NCBI GenBank assembly: GCA_965240325.2
Contig: OZ251222.1
Coordinates: 1,612,001 to 1,676,000 of the forward strand
Direction of reading: 5' to 3'
Length of the DNA: 64,000 bases
Source: Rebecca billardiae RCC1528
Taxonomy: Eukaryota; Haptophyta
Shown: positions 1 to 10,581 of the stretch, piece by piece
How positions within the stretch are numbered: position 1 is the first letter of the stretch
Layout: every line of letters starts with the position of its first letter
Translations under genes and position numbers: made by a program
The notes under the pieces: model-generated
What the model was told of the DNA's origin: nothing
Databases searched by the model: none
The model's input: the letters and a program-made list of their open reading frames with translations, nothing else

Positions 1-762
1 TGGCCGCACAGCCCGGCCGCCGCAAACATCGCGAGCCGACCGTTCGAGAGCTCACGCTCCTGCATGGCCTTGAACTCGGCCGCGTCCTTCGGCTTCATGC
101 CGAGCGGGTCAAAGCCAATGTCACCGGGGTAGTAGTTCTCGCGGATGGTGAAGGCCGACTCCGTCGGCGGAACCCAGCCGACGAGCGCGCGGTACAGCTC
201 GCCGACGCCGATCGCGATCGTCAGGACCGAGAACGCAAAGATGTTCTGCTGGGCGAGGTGCGAGTTGGCCGGGCCGCTGATGGCCGTCGGCGCGAGGAAG
301 CTGCCGCCAAGCAGCGGCGCGACCGCCTCGCCAACAAAGTAGCCGATAACCGCGAGCATGGCGACGCGGCCGTGCATGACCTCCGACTCGCGAAGCCGCT
401 TGATCTCGCTCATCGACTTGTCGCTGCTGAAGCCCGCGGGGTCGAACTGGCCGAGCGGCGCGATGGAGCCCGGAAGGCCACCGCAGAACGCGTTCTTGTC
501 GTAAGTCCACCTGCACGCACAGGGGGTGAGCGCGACACAGGGGGTGAGCGCGACACGCGCGAGCGCCGAGCGCCGAGCACCGCACGCCCCCGCGCACTGC
601 GCGCGCGCACCCGTTGAGCGAGGGGACCGCCGGCGCCACCGGCTCCGCCGGCGCCGCCGCGGGCTCGTCACTCATCCGCACGGACGCCGACAGCTGGCGG
701 CGCGTCGACGTCTGCCGAAGCGGCGCCACGAGGGAGAGCACGCCGACGGTGAGCGCGAACAT
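1..762 (-). CDS. Fucoxanthin-type chlorophyll a/c light-harvesting protein, 3' end cut by window edge
   Basis: Chloroplast antenna protein of the LHC superfamily that binds chlorophyll and carotenoid and passes excitation to a photosystem. Two exons: 762-611 and 510-1, with a GT-AG intron at 610-511 (phase 2). The start is the ATG at 762 (MFALTVGVLS), because it opens a hydrophobic, Ser/Arg-containing N-terminus that looks like a plastid-targeting leader; more upstream in-frame residues read as non-coding. Helix 1 carries ESEVMHGRVAMLAV, with the Glu/His/Arg chlorophyll-ligand and salt-bridge pattern. A second membrane segment follows (NIFAFSVLTIAIGVGELYRA), and helix 3 has MQERELSNGRLAMFAAAGL. 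About 220 residues are visible, so only the extreme C-terminus is missing. The spacing FDPLGMKPKD before helix 3 is typical of FCP/LHC proteins. The exact subfamily (Lhcf, Lhcr, Lhcx) is not decided here. Confidence 0.93.
521..556. repeat. Two perfect 18-bp tandem copies inside the light-harvesting gene intron
   Basis: Positions 521-538 and 539-556 are identical copies of agggggtgagcgcgacac. They lie in the intron 511-610, just upstream (in gene direction) of the acceptor. No function is evident; they look like a small replication-slippage duplication. Confidence 0.85.
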
Positions 763-1082
763 CGTGTTTGACCGGGATGATGCGGTGATAGGTTCCGGTT
801 GAGTGCCCAGTGCCCGCCAAGATGCGGGCATCTCGAAGGTACAGGTACCTACCCGCGTTCGCCTGTACTTACGGTGCGAATATATCAGCAAACGTGCGAT
901 TCGGCCTATCAAGCGGGTACATTTACTCAGTTACTCACTGCTGTAAGACCCAAGTCCGGGAAGCTGTACGTTAGAAATCGTGCATAGTACCGGACTGGTC
1001 ATAGTGTGACCGACGACCGTTGGTTCACTGCTGCGCGAGTTGAACGTGCCGCGCGGGGCCCCCTTTGGCTGCGCGGGGGACG
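763..1082. other. Divergent intergenic region between the light-harvesting gene and WDR90-like gene
   Basis: About 320 bp separates the two start codons, which point away from each other, so both promoters should lie here. A short TA-rich patch (tatatcag near 890) and a palindromic ggtacc near 844 are visible, but no element can be assigned to either gene with confidence. Confidence 0.4.
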
Positions 1083-4000
1083 ATGCTCTCGCACGTGTTC
1101 CAGTCGCCGTACGTCAACCTGCTCAAGCTCCTGGACAAGTCGCACGTTCAGCTCCACGGCGATGCCAAGGAGTCGATCGACCGCACGATCGGCAAGAAGG
1201 TGTACGCGGTGCGCGGCCGTGTCGCGCCGGACAATTACATCCAGATCCCGACCGACCGCTCGCAGTCGCTCGGGCTGAAGGGGCGCTTCGTGTACGTGCA
1301 GCTCAAGCCGACGGCGGGCAAGCACTTCGTGCTCAACCTGACCTTCATGACCATCGGCCACGGCTCGCTGCACGTCTCGCTCTCGAACGCGTACAAGTCT
1401 CGCAAGCTGCTCGGCTCGGTGCTGCAGCTGCCGTACCCGGAGCCGAGCGACCGGTGGGCGACGATCGCGATCGATGGGCCGCGGCTCATCAAGGAGGTGT
1501 ACCCGTCGATCGCCGGCGACGGCTCGCTCGAGTACGTCTGCTTCAAGGCCCTGCACGGCACGGCGAGCTTCTCGCTGCGCGCCGTGTTCACCTCGGACGT
1601 CGCGTTCACGCCGAGCATTCTGCCGCGCGACGTCATCTTCCCGCTGCCGCGCAACGCGAGCTGGGAGCACCTGTACGCGTGGCAGTGGCTGCCCGCGGCG
1701 CCCGCGCCCGCGCTCGACGCCGCCGCCGACTCGCCCGACACCGCCGCGTCGCTGGGCGCGACGCAGCTGCTCAGCCCGGCGAGCACGGCCGGCCGCGCGT
1801 CGAACCGGCACGGCTCGCGCGCGCCGCGCGCGCGCAGCGGCAGCCCGTCGCCACGGCCCAAGTCGCGCGGGGGGACGGCGGGCGCCGAGAGCGAGAACGT
1901 CGCGCCGAAGCCCCACGCCTTCTCCGGCGGGCGCGTGCCCACGTGGGCCACGCCCGCCGAGCGGCCGGCGCCGACGCCGCGGCCGAAGCTCGACCCGACG
2001 CGCGTGCTGAGCGGCCACGCGCCGCCCGCCAGCCCGCCGCGGTCGGGCGCGAAGGGTCCGGCGGCGGGCGCGAGGGGCGAGGGCGTCGAGGCTTCGTCGC
2101 CCGAGTCGCGCCGCACGCCGCTCTCGTCGCAGCCGACGGTGCGCGCGCAGCAGCGCGCGTGCGCGTCGGCGTGCCGCTCCGCAGACGGCGGCGAGTCTGT
2201 CGCGGGCGGCGTGGGCGGCGGCGGCGGCTCGAGCGTCGCGGCGGGCTCGTCGGCGTTCTCGCCCGCGGCGGGCAGCAGCCTGCTCGGCGCGGGCGTGCCG
2301 AGCGCGCCCTCCCTCACGAGCGCGCCCGACGCGCTCGTGCGCCTGCGCCGCACCCTCGCGCTCAACTGCTCCGCGCCGCACGCGGCGGCGTGGCTGCACG
2401 ACGGCGAGACGGTCGCTTACGGCGCCGCGGCGCTCGTCGTGCTGCACCACGTGGAGAGCGGGGCGCATCGGCACCTGGTGGGGCACACGGCGCGCGTGTG
2501 CTCGCTCAGCGCGTGCGGCGGCACCGTGCACCTCCTCGCCTCCGCGCAGGAGGGCCGCATGCCCACCGTCCGCCTCTGGCTCCCATCAAGCGGCGCGTGC
2601 GTCGGCGTGCTGTGCGCGCACGTGTCTGACCTGTGCTGCCTCGCGCTCTCGGCGGACGGCGCGCTGCTCGCGGCGTGCGGCAGCGACGCGGGCGCGCGGC
2701 AGGTGCTCGCGCTGTGGGAGACGGCGGCGGTGCGCACGGGCGGCGCCGCCTCGCTCCTCACGAGCAAGCGCACCGAGCACCACGTCGCGCAGCTGCGGTT
2801 CTGCGCCGGCCCGGCCGACGACGAGCTCGGCTCAGACGAGGAGCGGTACCGCTTCCTCACGTGCGGCGCGGAGAACGTGGTGTTCTGGCGGCTGCGCGGC
2901 GGCACGCTGCGCTCGTGCGTCGCGGACCTGCGCGGCCACTCGCACGAGGCGTTCGTCGACATCGCCGTCGACCCGGTCGGCCGCACCGCGCTCAACCTCG
3001 CGTCGACGCGCCGCGCGTTTGTCTCGACCGCGTCCGGCAAGCTGCTGCAGCTGCGCGTGGAGTCGCGCGAGCTCGAGTTCGTCTTCCAGCTGCACGCGAC
3101 GATGATCTCGGCGGTGCACCTGACCGAGGGGTTCTGCGTGACCGGCTCGGTCGACGGCGTCCTCCGCGTCTGGCCGCTCGACTTCTCCGAGTTCCTGCTC
3201 GAGGCGGAGCACGACGGCCCGATCTCGGCGCTCGACGCGACGCCCGACGGTCTCACGATGCTGATCGCGGTCGACCGCGTGAACTCGCTCGGGCTGATGG
3301 ACCTGTCGACGCACCGGCACGTGACGCTGGTGCGCACGCACGTGCAGCCCGTGCGCTGCGTCGCCGCCGACCCGCGCCGCCGCCAGTTCGCCACGCTCTC
3401 CCTCGCCGACCAGAGCGTGCGCGTGTGGGAGCTGGACGGTGCGCGCCAGCTCTCCGAGTTCGAAGCGACCGCCGAGCCGCCGACCGCCGTGTGCTACCAC
3501 GCGTCGGAGCACACGCTGGCGGTGGGGTACGAGTCGGGCGCGGTGCGCGTGTTCGACGTGGAGACCACCTCGATGCAGCACGAGTACAAGCTGCACAACG
3601 CGCCCGTCCTCGCGCTCGCCTTCGACGCGGCCGGGCGCTCGCTCTACTCTGCGTCCGCGGATGGCGCGCTCGTCGCGTACGACGCAACCAAGGACTACTG
3701 GCCGCTGCAGGTGTACGCGGCGCCGCGGCCGGGGGAGCGCGTGTGCATGCAGCTCGTGCGCGTGCGCGCGCCGCCCAAGCCCGCGCCGCCGCCCTCCACC
3801 GCGGCGGGCAGCACGCCCGCCTCGTCCTCCGCCGCCACCGGCACGTCTGCGAGCGGCGGCGGCGGCGGCGGCGGCGGCGGCACGCCCGCGCACGGCGGCG
3901 GCGGCGCGGCCGAGCCGACGGAGGCGCTGGTCGTGTGCGGCCTCGAGCGCACGTGCGTGCTGCTCTTCGACCCGAAGGACCTGCGCCGCCCGCCCGCGCA

Positions 4001-7000
4001 GCTCGCGCTCGGCGGCGCCGCGCCCAAGGCGCGCTGCCTCGCGCTCACGCCCGACGGCGTCCACGCCCTGGTGGGCACGGCCGACGGCGGCGTGCTCCGC
4101 GCCGAGCTCGCGAGCGGCGAGATCGTATCTCACGCCAAGGGGCTGCACCGCGAGAGCATCGACGCGATCGCGGTGAGCGCGGACGGGAGCCGCGTGTACA
4201 CGGGCGGCGCCGACCGCATCCTCAAGGTCTGGCACGCGCGCGCGCTCTTCCCCTCGCGGCACAACGCCACGGCCGTCGCGATCGCCGCGGCCGCGAGCGG
4301 GCCGGGCGCGTCGTCGTCGGCGCGCGCGGCGGGCGGCCTGCCGCCCCACCAAGCCTTCGTCGCGCACGGCGACGCCATCACGTCGATCGCGATCGCCGCC
4401 GCGCCCGGCGGCGCGCCGCAGCTCGTGACCACCGACGCGGGCGGCCTGGTCGCGATCTGGGACGCGCTCGACCCGCAGGGCGACGGCGATGCCGAGGGCT
4501 CCTCCTCGCTCGGCGGCGCCGCCGGCCGCGTCGGCAGCGCGCGCCGCCGGCTCGCGTCGGCCGAGCTTCGCCTCGCCTCGGCGGAGGGCTCGCGCGCGGG
4601 CGGCGTGGGCAGCGCGGAGGGCTGGGTAGCGCGCGTGCCGAGCTCGCGCGCCGCCCGCGCCACGCCAAGCAGCGCGCCCTCGAGCGCGCCCTCCCTCGCC
4701 GGCGACGGCCGCCCGCCGCCGGTCGCCGACGCGCGCGCGCGCGAGGCGGAGGCGGCGGCGGAGGGCGGCTGGGGCGTCGATGGCGGCGCGGCGCGCAGCG
4801 TGAGCGGCTCGCCCGCCGCCGGGCGCGGCGCGGCCGCCTCCGAGCGCGCCGTGCCGCTCGGCCAGCCGCCCGCCCGCGCGCGCCCCTCGCTGCTCCCGCC
4901 GGGCACCGGCAGCATCGGCTTCACCGTCGAGGGCGGCGCGGGCTCGCTCGACTGGCGCGCGGCCGCGGCGCGCGTCGCGTACAGCAGCGGCGGCGTGTGC
5001 GTCGTCGACGACCACGAGGGCGGCGCGCGGCAGCTGGCGGTGCTCCCGACGGCGCAGTCGCTGTGCGTCGCGTTCGACGAGGCCGCCGAGCGCGTCGCGC
5101 TCGCCGACGCCGTCGGCCGCGCGCCCGTCGCCATCTGGTCGGTGTCAGATCGCAGCGTCGTCTCACTGCACGGCCTGAGCGCGCGCGTGCTCGCCATGCA
5201 CTTTGACGCTACCGGCGAGCGGCTCGTCGTGCTCACCGACGGCGTGGGCGCGCCGGTGCTCTCCGCGTGGGACGCGGCGCGCGGCACGCTCGTCGCGACG
5301 CGCGACCGCGCCGAGGGCGACGACGGCGCCGACAGCGCCGAGGAGGAGGACGAGGAGGAGGCGGCGCGGAGCGCGCGCGTGCGCGCGCGCGCGCGTGCGC
5401 TCTCCGGCGGCGACGCGCTCGGCGAGCGCGACGACGACGACGAGGAGGAGGAGGAGGATGAGGCGGACCCGCTCTTCGGGCTGACGGAGGAGGAGGTCGC
5501 CGCGCTGCGCACGCGGCCGCTCGCGATGCTCGAGTCGATGTGCGCGCTGCCCTCCTCCGCGCACGGCGGGTGCGCGCTCGCGGTCGCGGGCGCGACGGGC
5601 GTGCAGGTCTGGGAGCTGAGCGCGCGCTCGGTGCGGCGCGCGCGGCTGCTGTGCATGAGCACGTGGGACGTGGAGGCTTCGGAGCAGTCGCAGGCGGCGC
5701 AGGAGGGCGTGCCGCCCCTCGCCTCCCTCGGCCGCTCGCTCCTCCTCTGCGGCGACAAGGGCGGCCGGCTGTGCCTGTACCACACGCGCGCAGGCTGGAC
5801 GACCAAGACTGAGCCGCTGGCGGACGAGGGGCAGCGCGTGACGGCGCTGGGCGTGCACGACGCGCACGTGGACGAGGAGGGCGCGGCGTGGACGCTGCTG
5901 GTGGGCTGCGGCCCGCCCGGCCCGCTCGAGCCGGGCCAGCTCGGCGAGCAGCCCGGCTGCGTGCAGCTCTTCCGCCTCAGCCTGCCGCACCCGACGCAGC
6001 GCGCGCCCGCCGCACCTCTGCACCTCGAGCCGTTGCACAGAGTCGAGCTGCCCGCGCCCGTGTGCGCGGTGCGCGCGGACCCGCTGGCCGCGCTCGTGGG
6101 CACGACGGACGGCGGCATCTGGCACGTGCAGTGGGCGGAGGCCACGGGCGAGGTGCGCGCGCCGCCGCGTCGCGCCGCATCGCGCGTGCGCACGAGCCGA
6201 GGCGCAGCCCGTCCGGCCGCCTCGCGGTGCGGCCGCGCCGCGGAGAAAGGAGTGAAGCTTGGCGCGCAGCGCTGACGGAGCGGCGCGCCCCGCCCGTGCT
6301 GCCCTGTGCACACCCTCCCTCCCACCACCAGGCGAACGTCGTGTCCAGCCTCGCGTCGACGCCGCCCCCCGTGCAGGAGCGCCTGGTGATGAGCGCGGAC
6401 TGCCGCCTGCTGCTGGGCTGCTCCGGCGCGTCCGGCTGCGCCGTGTGGTGGGTGGGCGGCGACGGCGGCGCTGGCGGCGCCGGCGGCGACGGCGGCGCCA
6501 CCGCAGCCGCGGGCGCGGCGAGCGCGGGCGCCGACGCGGTGCAGGTGGCGCTGCTGCGCATGGAGGACCAGACGGCGTGCACCTGCGTCGCGATGCCGCA
6601 CGAGCCGAGCATCGCCGGCCAGCCGGGCTCCACGTGGGCGTGCGCCGTCGGCTTCGAGTCCGGCAAAGTGCATCTCTTCGACCTGAGCTCGGTCGAGATG
6701 TCGCGCGAGCTGCACCCGCACGCGCGCGGCGGCGTGGCGCCGGCGGCCGGCTCGGTGCCTGTCGAGTGCGTGTGCTTCGCGCCCAACGACGTGCTGCTCA
6801 GCGCGAACGCGCTCGGCGAGGTGGTGATGACCGACCTGAAGCGCGCGGACAGCCCCGCGCGCCTGCTGCGCAACGCGGGCGGTGCGCGCCGCGCCGCGCT
6901 TGCGCGCGCGCGCGTCCACGGCCCGGGGCCCCGCGCCTGTGCCTCCACGCGGCGCCGCGCGCGCCCGGCGCCGCACGCCCCGCAGCGACTGACACGCGCG

Positions 7001-7813
7001 GCGCGCGGCGCGACCCCCGGCGCCGTGCGCGCGCGCAGGCGCCCGCGCCGTCGAGCTCGGCGTGGGCTCGACGGGCGCGTGGCTCCTCCTGACCGAAGTG
7101 ACCGTCCTCTGTGTGTGGGACCAGCTGCCCGCCGAGCCCGGCGCGGCGGGTCCGATGGCGGCGCCCGTGCTCGAGCTCGCCCTCGTCACCGCCTCTCTCG
7201 CGCCGACGAGCGGCGGCGCGGCGGGCGGCGGCGGCGGCGCGGTGGCGACGTTCGCGCACAAGCCCACGCCCGCCGGCCGCGCGGCCGCGCTGCAGTCTGC
7301 CACGCCGCGCGGCGCGCCCGTCGACGCCGTCGTCTGCTCCGGCATCGATTTCAAGGATGGCGGCGCTGCGCCGTACGTGATGGCGTATGACGCGGCGGGG
7401 CGGCGCGTGTGCTGGAGCTGCTGGCTCGAGGCGCCGGTGGACGCCCTCGCCGCCGCGCCCAACGCCGACATCTGCGCGATCGTGCGCGCTGCGCGCGAGG
7501 GCCTCGCGGCGCGCGACGCGGCGCATCCCATCTGCGGCCGCGCGCGCGCGCGCGCGCCTCCGCTTCGCGCTGCCGTCACGTCCGCCCCGCCCCCTCTCGC
7601 GTGCGCGCCATCGCGCAGGTGCTTGCCAACGGCAGCGTCGAGCTGCTCGGCAAGGCGGACGGCCGCGTGGTGCGTCGGCTTCACGCGCCCGGCCCGCGCG
7701 CGCTGTCGCTCTGCCTCGCCGACGATGGCGCGTGCTACGTGGCCAATGGCTCGACAATCGTTGTTCACCCGCCGCTGCTCGCGCAGCAGTCGCGGCAGCT
7801 GCTGGCCGCCTGA
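1083..7813 (+). CDS. WDR90: WDR90/POC16-like centriole-cilium WD40 protein
   Basis: Large scaffold protein of the centriole/cilium WDR90 (POC16) family, which pairs an N-terminal CFAP20/DUF667-like domain with many WD40 repeats; in other eukaryotes it sits on the inner wall of centriolar microtubules. Exons 1083-6152, 6332-6881, 7039-7481 and 7619-7813 join at phases 0, 1 and 0 with GTGCGC donors, giving about 2,085 residues. The first 160 residues (HVFQSPYVNLLKLLDKS, then IDRTIGKKVYAVRG) match the CFAP20-type opening. WD-like blades follow, with endings such as VRVWEL, LRVWPL and ILKVWHAR, interrupted by Ala/Gly/Ser-rich and acidic linkers (near 3800-3900 and 5330-5470) longer than in animal homologues. 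The start is the first true ATG; translation could only begin earlier from a non-ATG codon. The family assignment rests on domain order and is fairly secure; detailed function is inferred. Confidence 0.88.
3858..3883 (+). repeat. (GGC)n microsatellite encoding polyglycine in the WDR90-like linker
   Basis: An uninterrupted run of ggc triplets encodes about nine glycines in a low-complexity linker between WD40 blades. It is in frame, so length changes would be tolerated. Confidence 0.75.
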
Positions 7814-8211
7814 GCACGACGCTCGCTCGGCGCTGAAATGATCACAGCAGCATTGTGGGCCGCCCTTCACGAGCTGGCCTCTGGGCCAACCGCCAAGGTC
7901 GTGGCCAGCACTGCGGACCGGCACCGTTGCGGAGTGGGGCGTCAGTCCTGACGACTCGGGACTGAGTCTCTGACTCACTGAGTCTGATAGACTGTCAGAC
8001 GGCTGAGCCTGACGCCGACGGGCCCGACGCGGCACGGCCACGTACGGCCACGGCACGGCGGACGGCGCGGGAGCTAGAAGTAGAATATAGCAGACAATAG
8101 TGCTGCGGAAAAATGGGCGCCATGATCGAGTGCTGAGTATATACTGATGATGATATTTATGATGATGGCAAAATAATATATTGATGCGGTATCGACTACG
8201 ACAATTTTTTA
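7814..8211. other. Intergenic, downstream of WDR90-like gene; nothing recognised
   Basis: No supported gene. GC content falls sharply after about 8090 (short A/T tracts, tgatgatgatattt-like sequence near 8150), as in other 3' flanks in this window. Confidence 0.5.
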
Positions 8212-8474
8212 TTTATTGTTTTAACGTGCGTAAGGCTCACGGTGGCAGGTTGCCGCGCGATCCTTCATCGCACGCTCTCCGAAGAGAGACCTGGAAACTG
8301 GAGTTTGAATAACCCATGACCTCAGCTTATCGTAGTCATCTCTAATGAGTCCGATGAAGCCCGTGCCCTGTGGGCCTGTACCGAAGTGTTCCAGGTCTCT
8401 CTTCGGAGAGCGTGCGATGAAGGATGGCGCGGCAACCTGCCACCGTGAGCCTTACGCACGTTAAAACAAATAAA
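8212..8474. mobile_element. Foldback element: near-perfect ~80-bp inverted repeat with 92-nt loop
   Basis: The left arm (8212-8296) and right arm (8389-8474) are reverse complements over about 80 bp, with one mismatch (gcgcga against gcgcca) and one single-base indel in the outer T-rich end. The 92-nt loop (8297-8388) has no open reading frame but contains a small GC stem (gcccgtgccctgtgggc). Size and form resemble a foldback transposon/MITE or a long hairpin RNA locus. No clear target-site duplication was found and no second copy is present in the window, so mobility is inferred. Confidence 0.55.
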
Positions 8475-9446
8475 CTGTACGGAGTACGGTAGCTACAGTA
8501 GTGATGAGTTCTGCATGACTCTAAGACTGACGCTGATCGAGTGTCAAGACTGACTCGATATACGTGATTGGTATACAGCGTAGCCAGCATGAATCACCTG
8601 GCATGTCATCATGATTCATGAAGCCAGGCTCTCGCGTTTTGACGGTCGCACTCTGACTCGTGGCGCTATTTACTCTGTGGCACGGCCCGTCTGAGTCGCA
8701 GCCGTCGGTGCCGCGTAGCCCGGCGGACCGCGCAGCCGCAGCGGGCGCGGCAACGGGCCAACTGAATCAGATCGTGATTCATGACACTGTAGTCATGCTC
8801 TATAGTGCTTTAGACTTCCGGACACCGGTCGCCTCCGGCAGCAGGCCTGGCCAGATTCGACCGCCTCTCGGCGCGCGGCGGAATGCCGATGACCAGTACG
8901 AGCTGTCGGTCGCTGTCTGTCACCCTCAGTCCACACTCGTTGCTGCACTCGACACTGTGGGCGCGACGCCGCAGCCGAAGGCGCAGCGTGAGGTGTGACT
9001 TGGCTTGGCCAACGTATGTCCCGCCTTTCAGTCATGGCTACCACGTTGTCGCCCAGCATCTGATTGGTGCAATGGCGCTTCCAGGCTTCGGTACACGGAG
9101 CAGCCATGTGGCTCGCGCAGCTCTGTGCCTCTGTCCCGCTGTTCCCATCGACGGGTGGGATGCGCCCGGACGCGCCGCACACGCCTCAGCGCGTGCGGCG
9201 TGCGCGTGGCGTGCGCGCAGCCGGCTCACCCCCAGGACCACAGCACGCGAGGTTGGCAGTTACACAGTCCGGCAGTGCCAACAGTACTGCCAAAGCGCCG
9301 GACTTTGGAGCGGCAATCAAAGGCGCGCGAATTTCGCGCTTGAAACGTGTAACGGCGAAGCGTCTGGGCGCGCGGCGAATACGACCAATTTTCGAACTAA
9401 CGCGTCCGCGACTCCAGGAAGGTCCAAGACGTCCGTCGCCTAGATC
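8475..9446. other. Region upstream of lectin exons; possible undetected 5' exons
   Basis: No firm gene. A Cys-containing stretch at about 9255-9340 on the plus strand (VGSYTVRQCQQYCQSAG) reads like a small disulfide module and is in the same frame as the lectin exon. A GTGTAA donor after its GAAAC could splice in phase 2 to an acceptor at GCCGCAG near 9455, which would make it part of the lectin protein. The evidence is weak. Confidence 0.3.
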
Positions 9447-10021
9447 ATGGGCCGCAGCAAGCACCACTCCTCTAGCTATGGTTCTGGCGGCTTCGCGATC
9501 TGGCAGAGCTACCCGCCGGCGGACTACAACTCGGTGCGCAGCAAGCACGCTCGCGTCGTTCTGGGCGTCGCCCGACGCGCGCGCGCGCGCGCGCACTTTA
9601 TGATGCGTTGCGCTCGCAACGCATCGGGCGCTTATCGATTGGGGGCGTTGCGCCGCACCTGGCCCGACGCCTGTCTCGCGCGCAGGCACAAAAGTTCTGC
9701 TACATGATCAGTGGCTCGGACCCGCAGGCCGAGGTCAGGGAGTGGAGATCTCGCAAAGAGTACCAGTTGCTCTACGACCTCTCCACGGCCGCGGGTGGCG
9801 TGAACATGTGGGTTGGCTTCTCAGACTGGGGGCATCCCGGCATCTGGAGGGACGGCGAGGGCGGTTCCCGGCCGGAATACACCCCGTGGTTTGCCGGCCA
9901 GGAGGTCCTACTGGACAGCAACACCGTCCCGGACGCCGACTGCGCCTACTTCGAGTATTCGTCCTCGCTCGTGAAGCTCGGGAGCTGCTTTGACAAGTGG
10001 GCGTACATCTGTGATGAGTGA
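9447..10021 (+). CDS. C-type lectin-like domain protein, 5' end uncertain
   Basis: Two exons, 9447-9533 and 9686-10021, join in phase 0 across a 152-bp GTGCGC...AG intron to give a continuous C-type lectin-like domain. Landmarks in order are AQKFCYM (first Cys helix), NMWVGFSDWGHPGIWRDG, a W..G turn, DADCAYFEY, and GSCFDKWAYICDE ending at the stop. These are the WIGL-like core and the four conserved cysteines of the fold. In animals such domains bind sugars or proteins, often with Ca2+; the canonical EPN/QPD sugar motif is not obvious here, so ligand is unknown. The ATG at 9447 gives about 140 residues without a signal peptide, so an upstream exon coding for a leader is likely. The gene ends tail-to-tail with the polycystin-1-like gene, 560 bp away. 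Confidence 0.72.
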
Positions 10022-10581
10022 AGGGTTGTGTGCGGGATGGCTCTGGCGGTGGCGGACGATGTGTGGCACCGCAATCAGCTCAGTGGCTCGCACGTGTCGC
10101 TTGTCGGTGCTTCGAGCTGTCGCTCCTTGGCGATGGAGCAGTGGAGCGGATCGCCGATTGGCGGCATCAGTGAGGCGGGCATGCCGCACGACGCGCGATC
10201 GAATCGGCAATCGCGCCCATCCCGTGCCATCCAGCGACCAGCATCGTCGGCGGTCATGACTGGCCCGCTACTGGCGCGTCAGCAGAAAAGACACTGATGG
10301 CGGCACGCGGCAGCGGCGGCATTATGCCACGCCTATTATCCTCGGCGCGCCGGATGGCGGATTGACAGGCAACCTTTTCAAAGTGAAAGACGGATCAAGG
10401 CGCATGGTCGTCGCTACTGTAAGCGTAGAGAACTGCGCGGTGCGTCATCTCGACAATCTCGCCCTCGCCGTTGTCGGCCCTCGGACTGATCGAGCCCGAG
10501 CTGCCTGCGGCGCCAGTGCCCACGCCACGCGAAGCTTCAGGTCGCCAGGCTCCGGCAGGGGCACGGCGCTAGCTTCAGAGT
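10022..10581. other. Convergent intergenic region; nothing recognised
   Basis: This is the space between the stop codons of the lectin gene and the giant minus-strand gene. No open frame, repeat or RNA gene could be supported. Confidence 0.5.

Noticed and set aside
763-912. Upstream in-frame extension of the light-harvesting protein
   Set aside because: The extra 50 residues are basic and unlike a targeting leader, while MFALTVGV at 762 gives a normal one.
1065-1082. Start of the WDR90-like protein six codons upstream
   Set aside because: The codon is TTG; the first ATG at 1083 opens directly into the conserved HVFQSPYVN sequence.
4130-8056. 1,308-codon minus-strand frame antisense to the WDR90-like gene
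   Set aside because: Ala/Arg/Ser/Pro-skewed composition with no domain; open because of high GC opposite a real gene with WD40 repeats.
8297-8388. Hammerhead-ribozyme-like ctaatgag...cgaag pattern in the foldback loop
   Set aside because: The core CTGATGA is changed (CTAATGA), the GAAA strand is missing directly after a stem, and helices do not pair.
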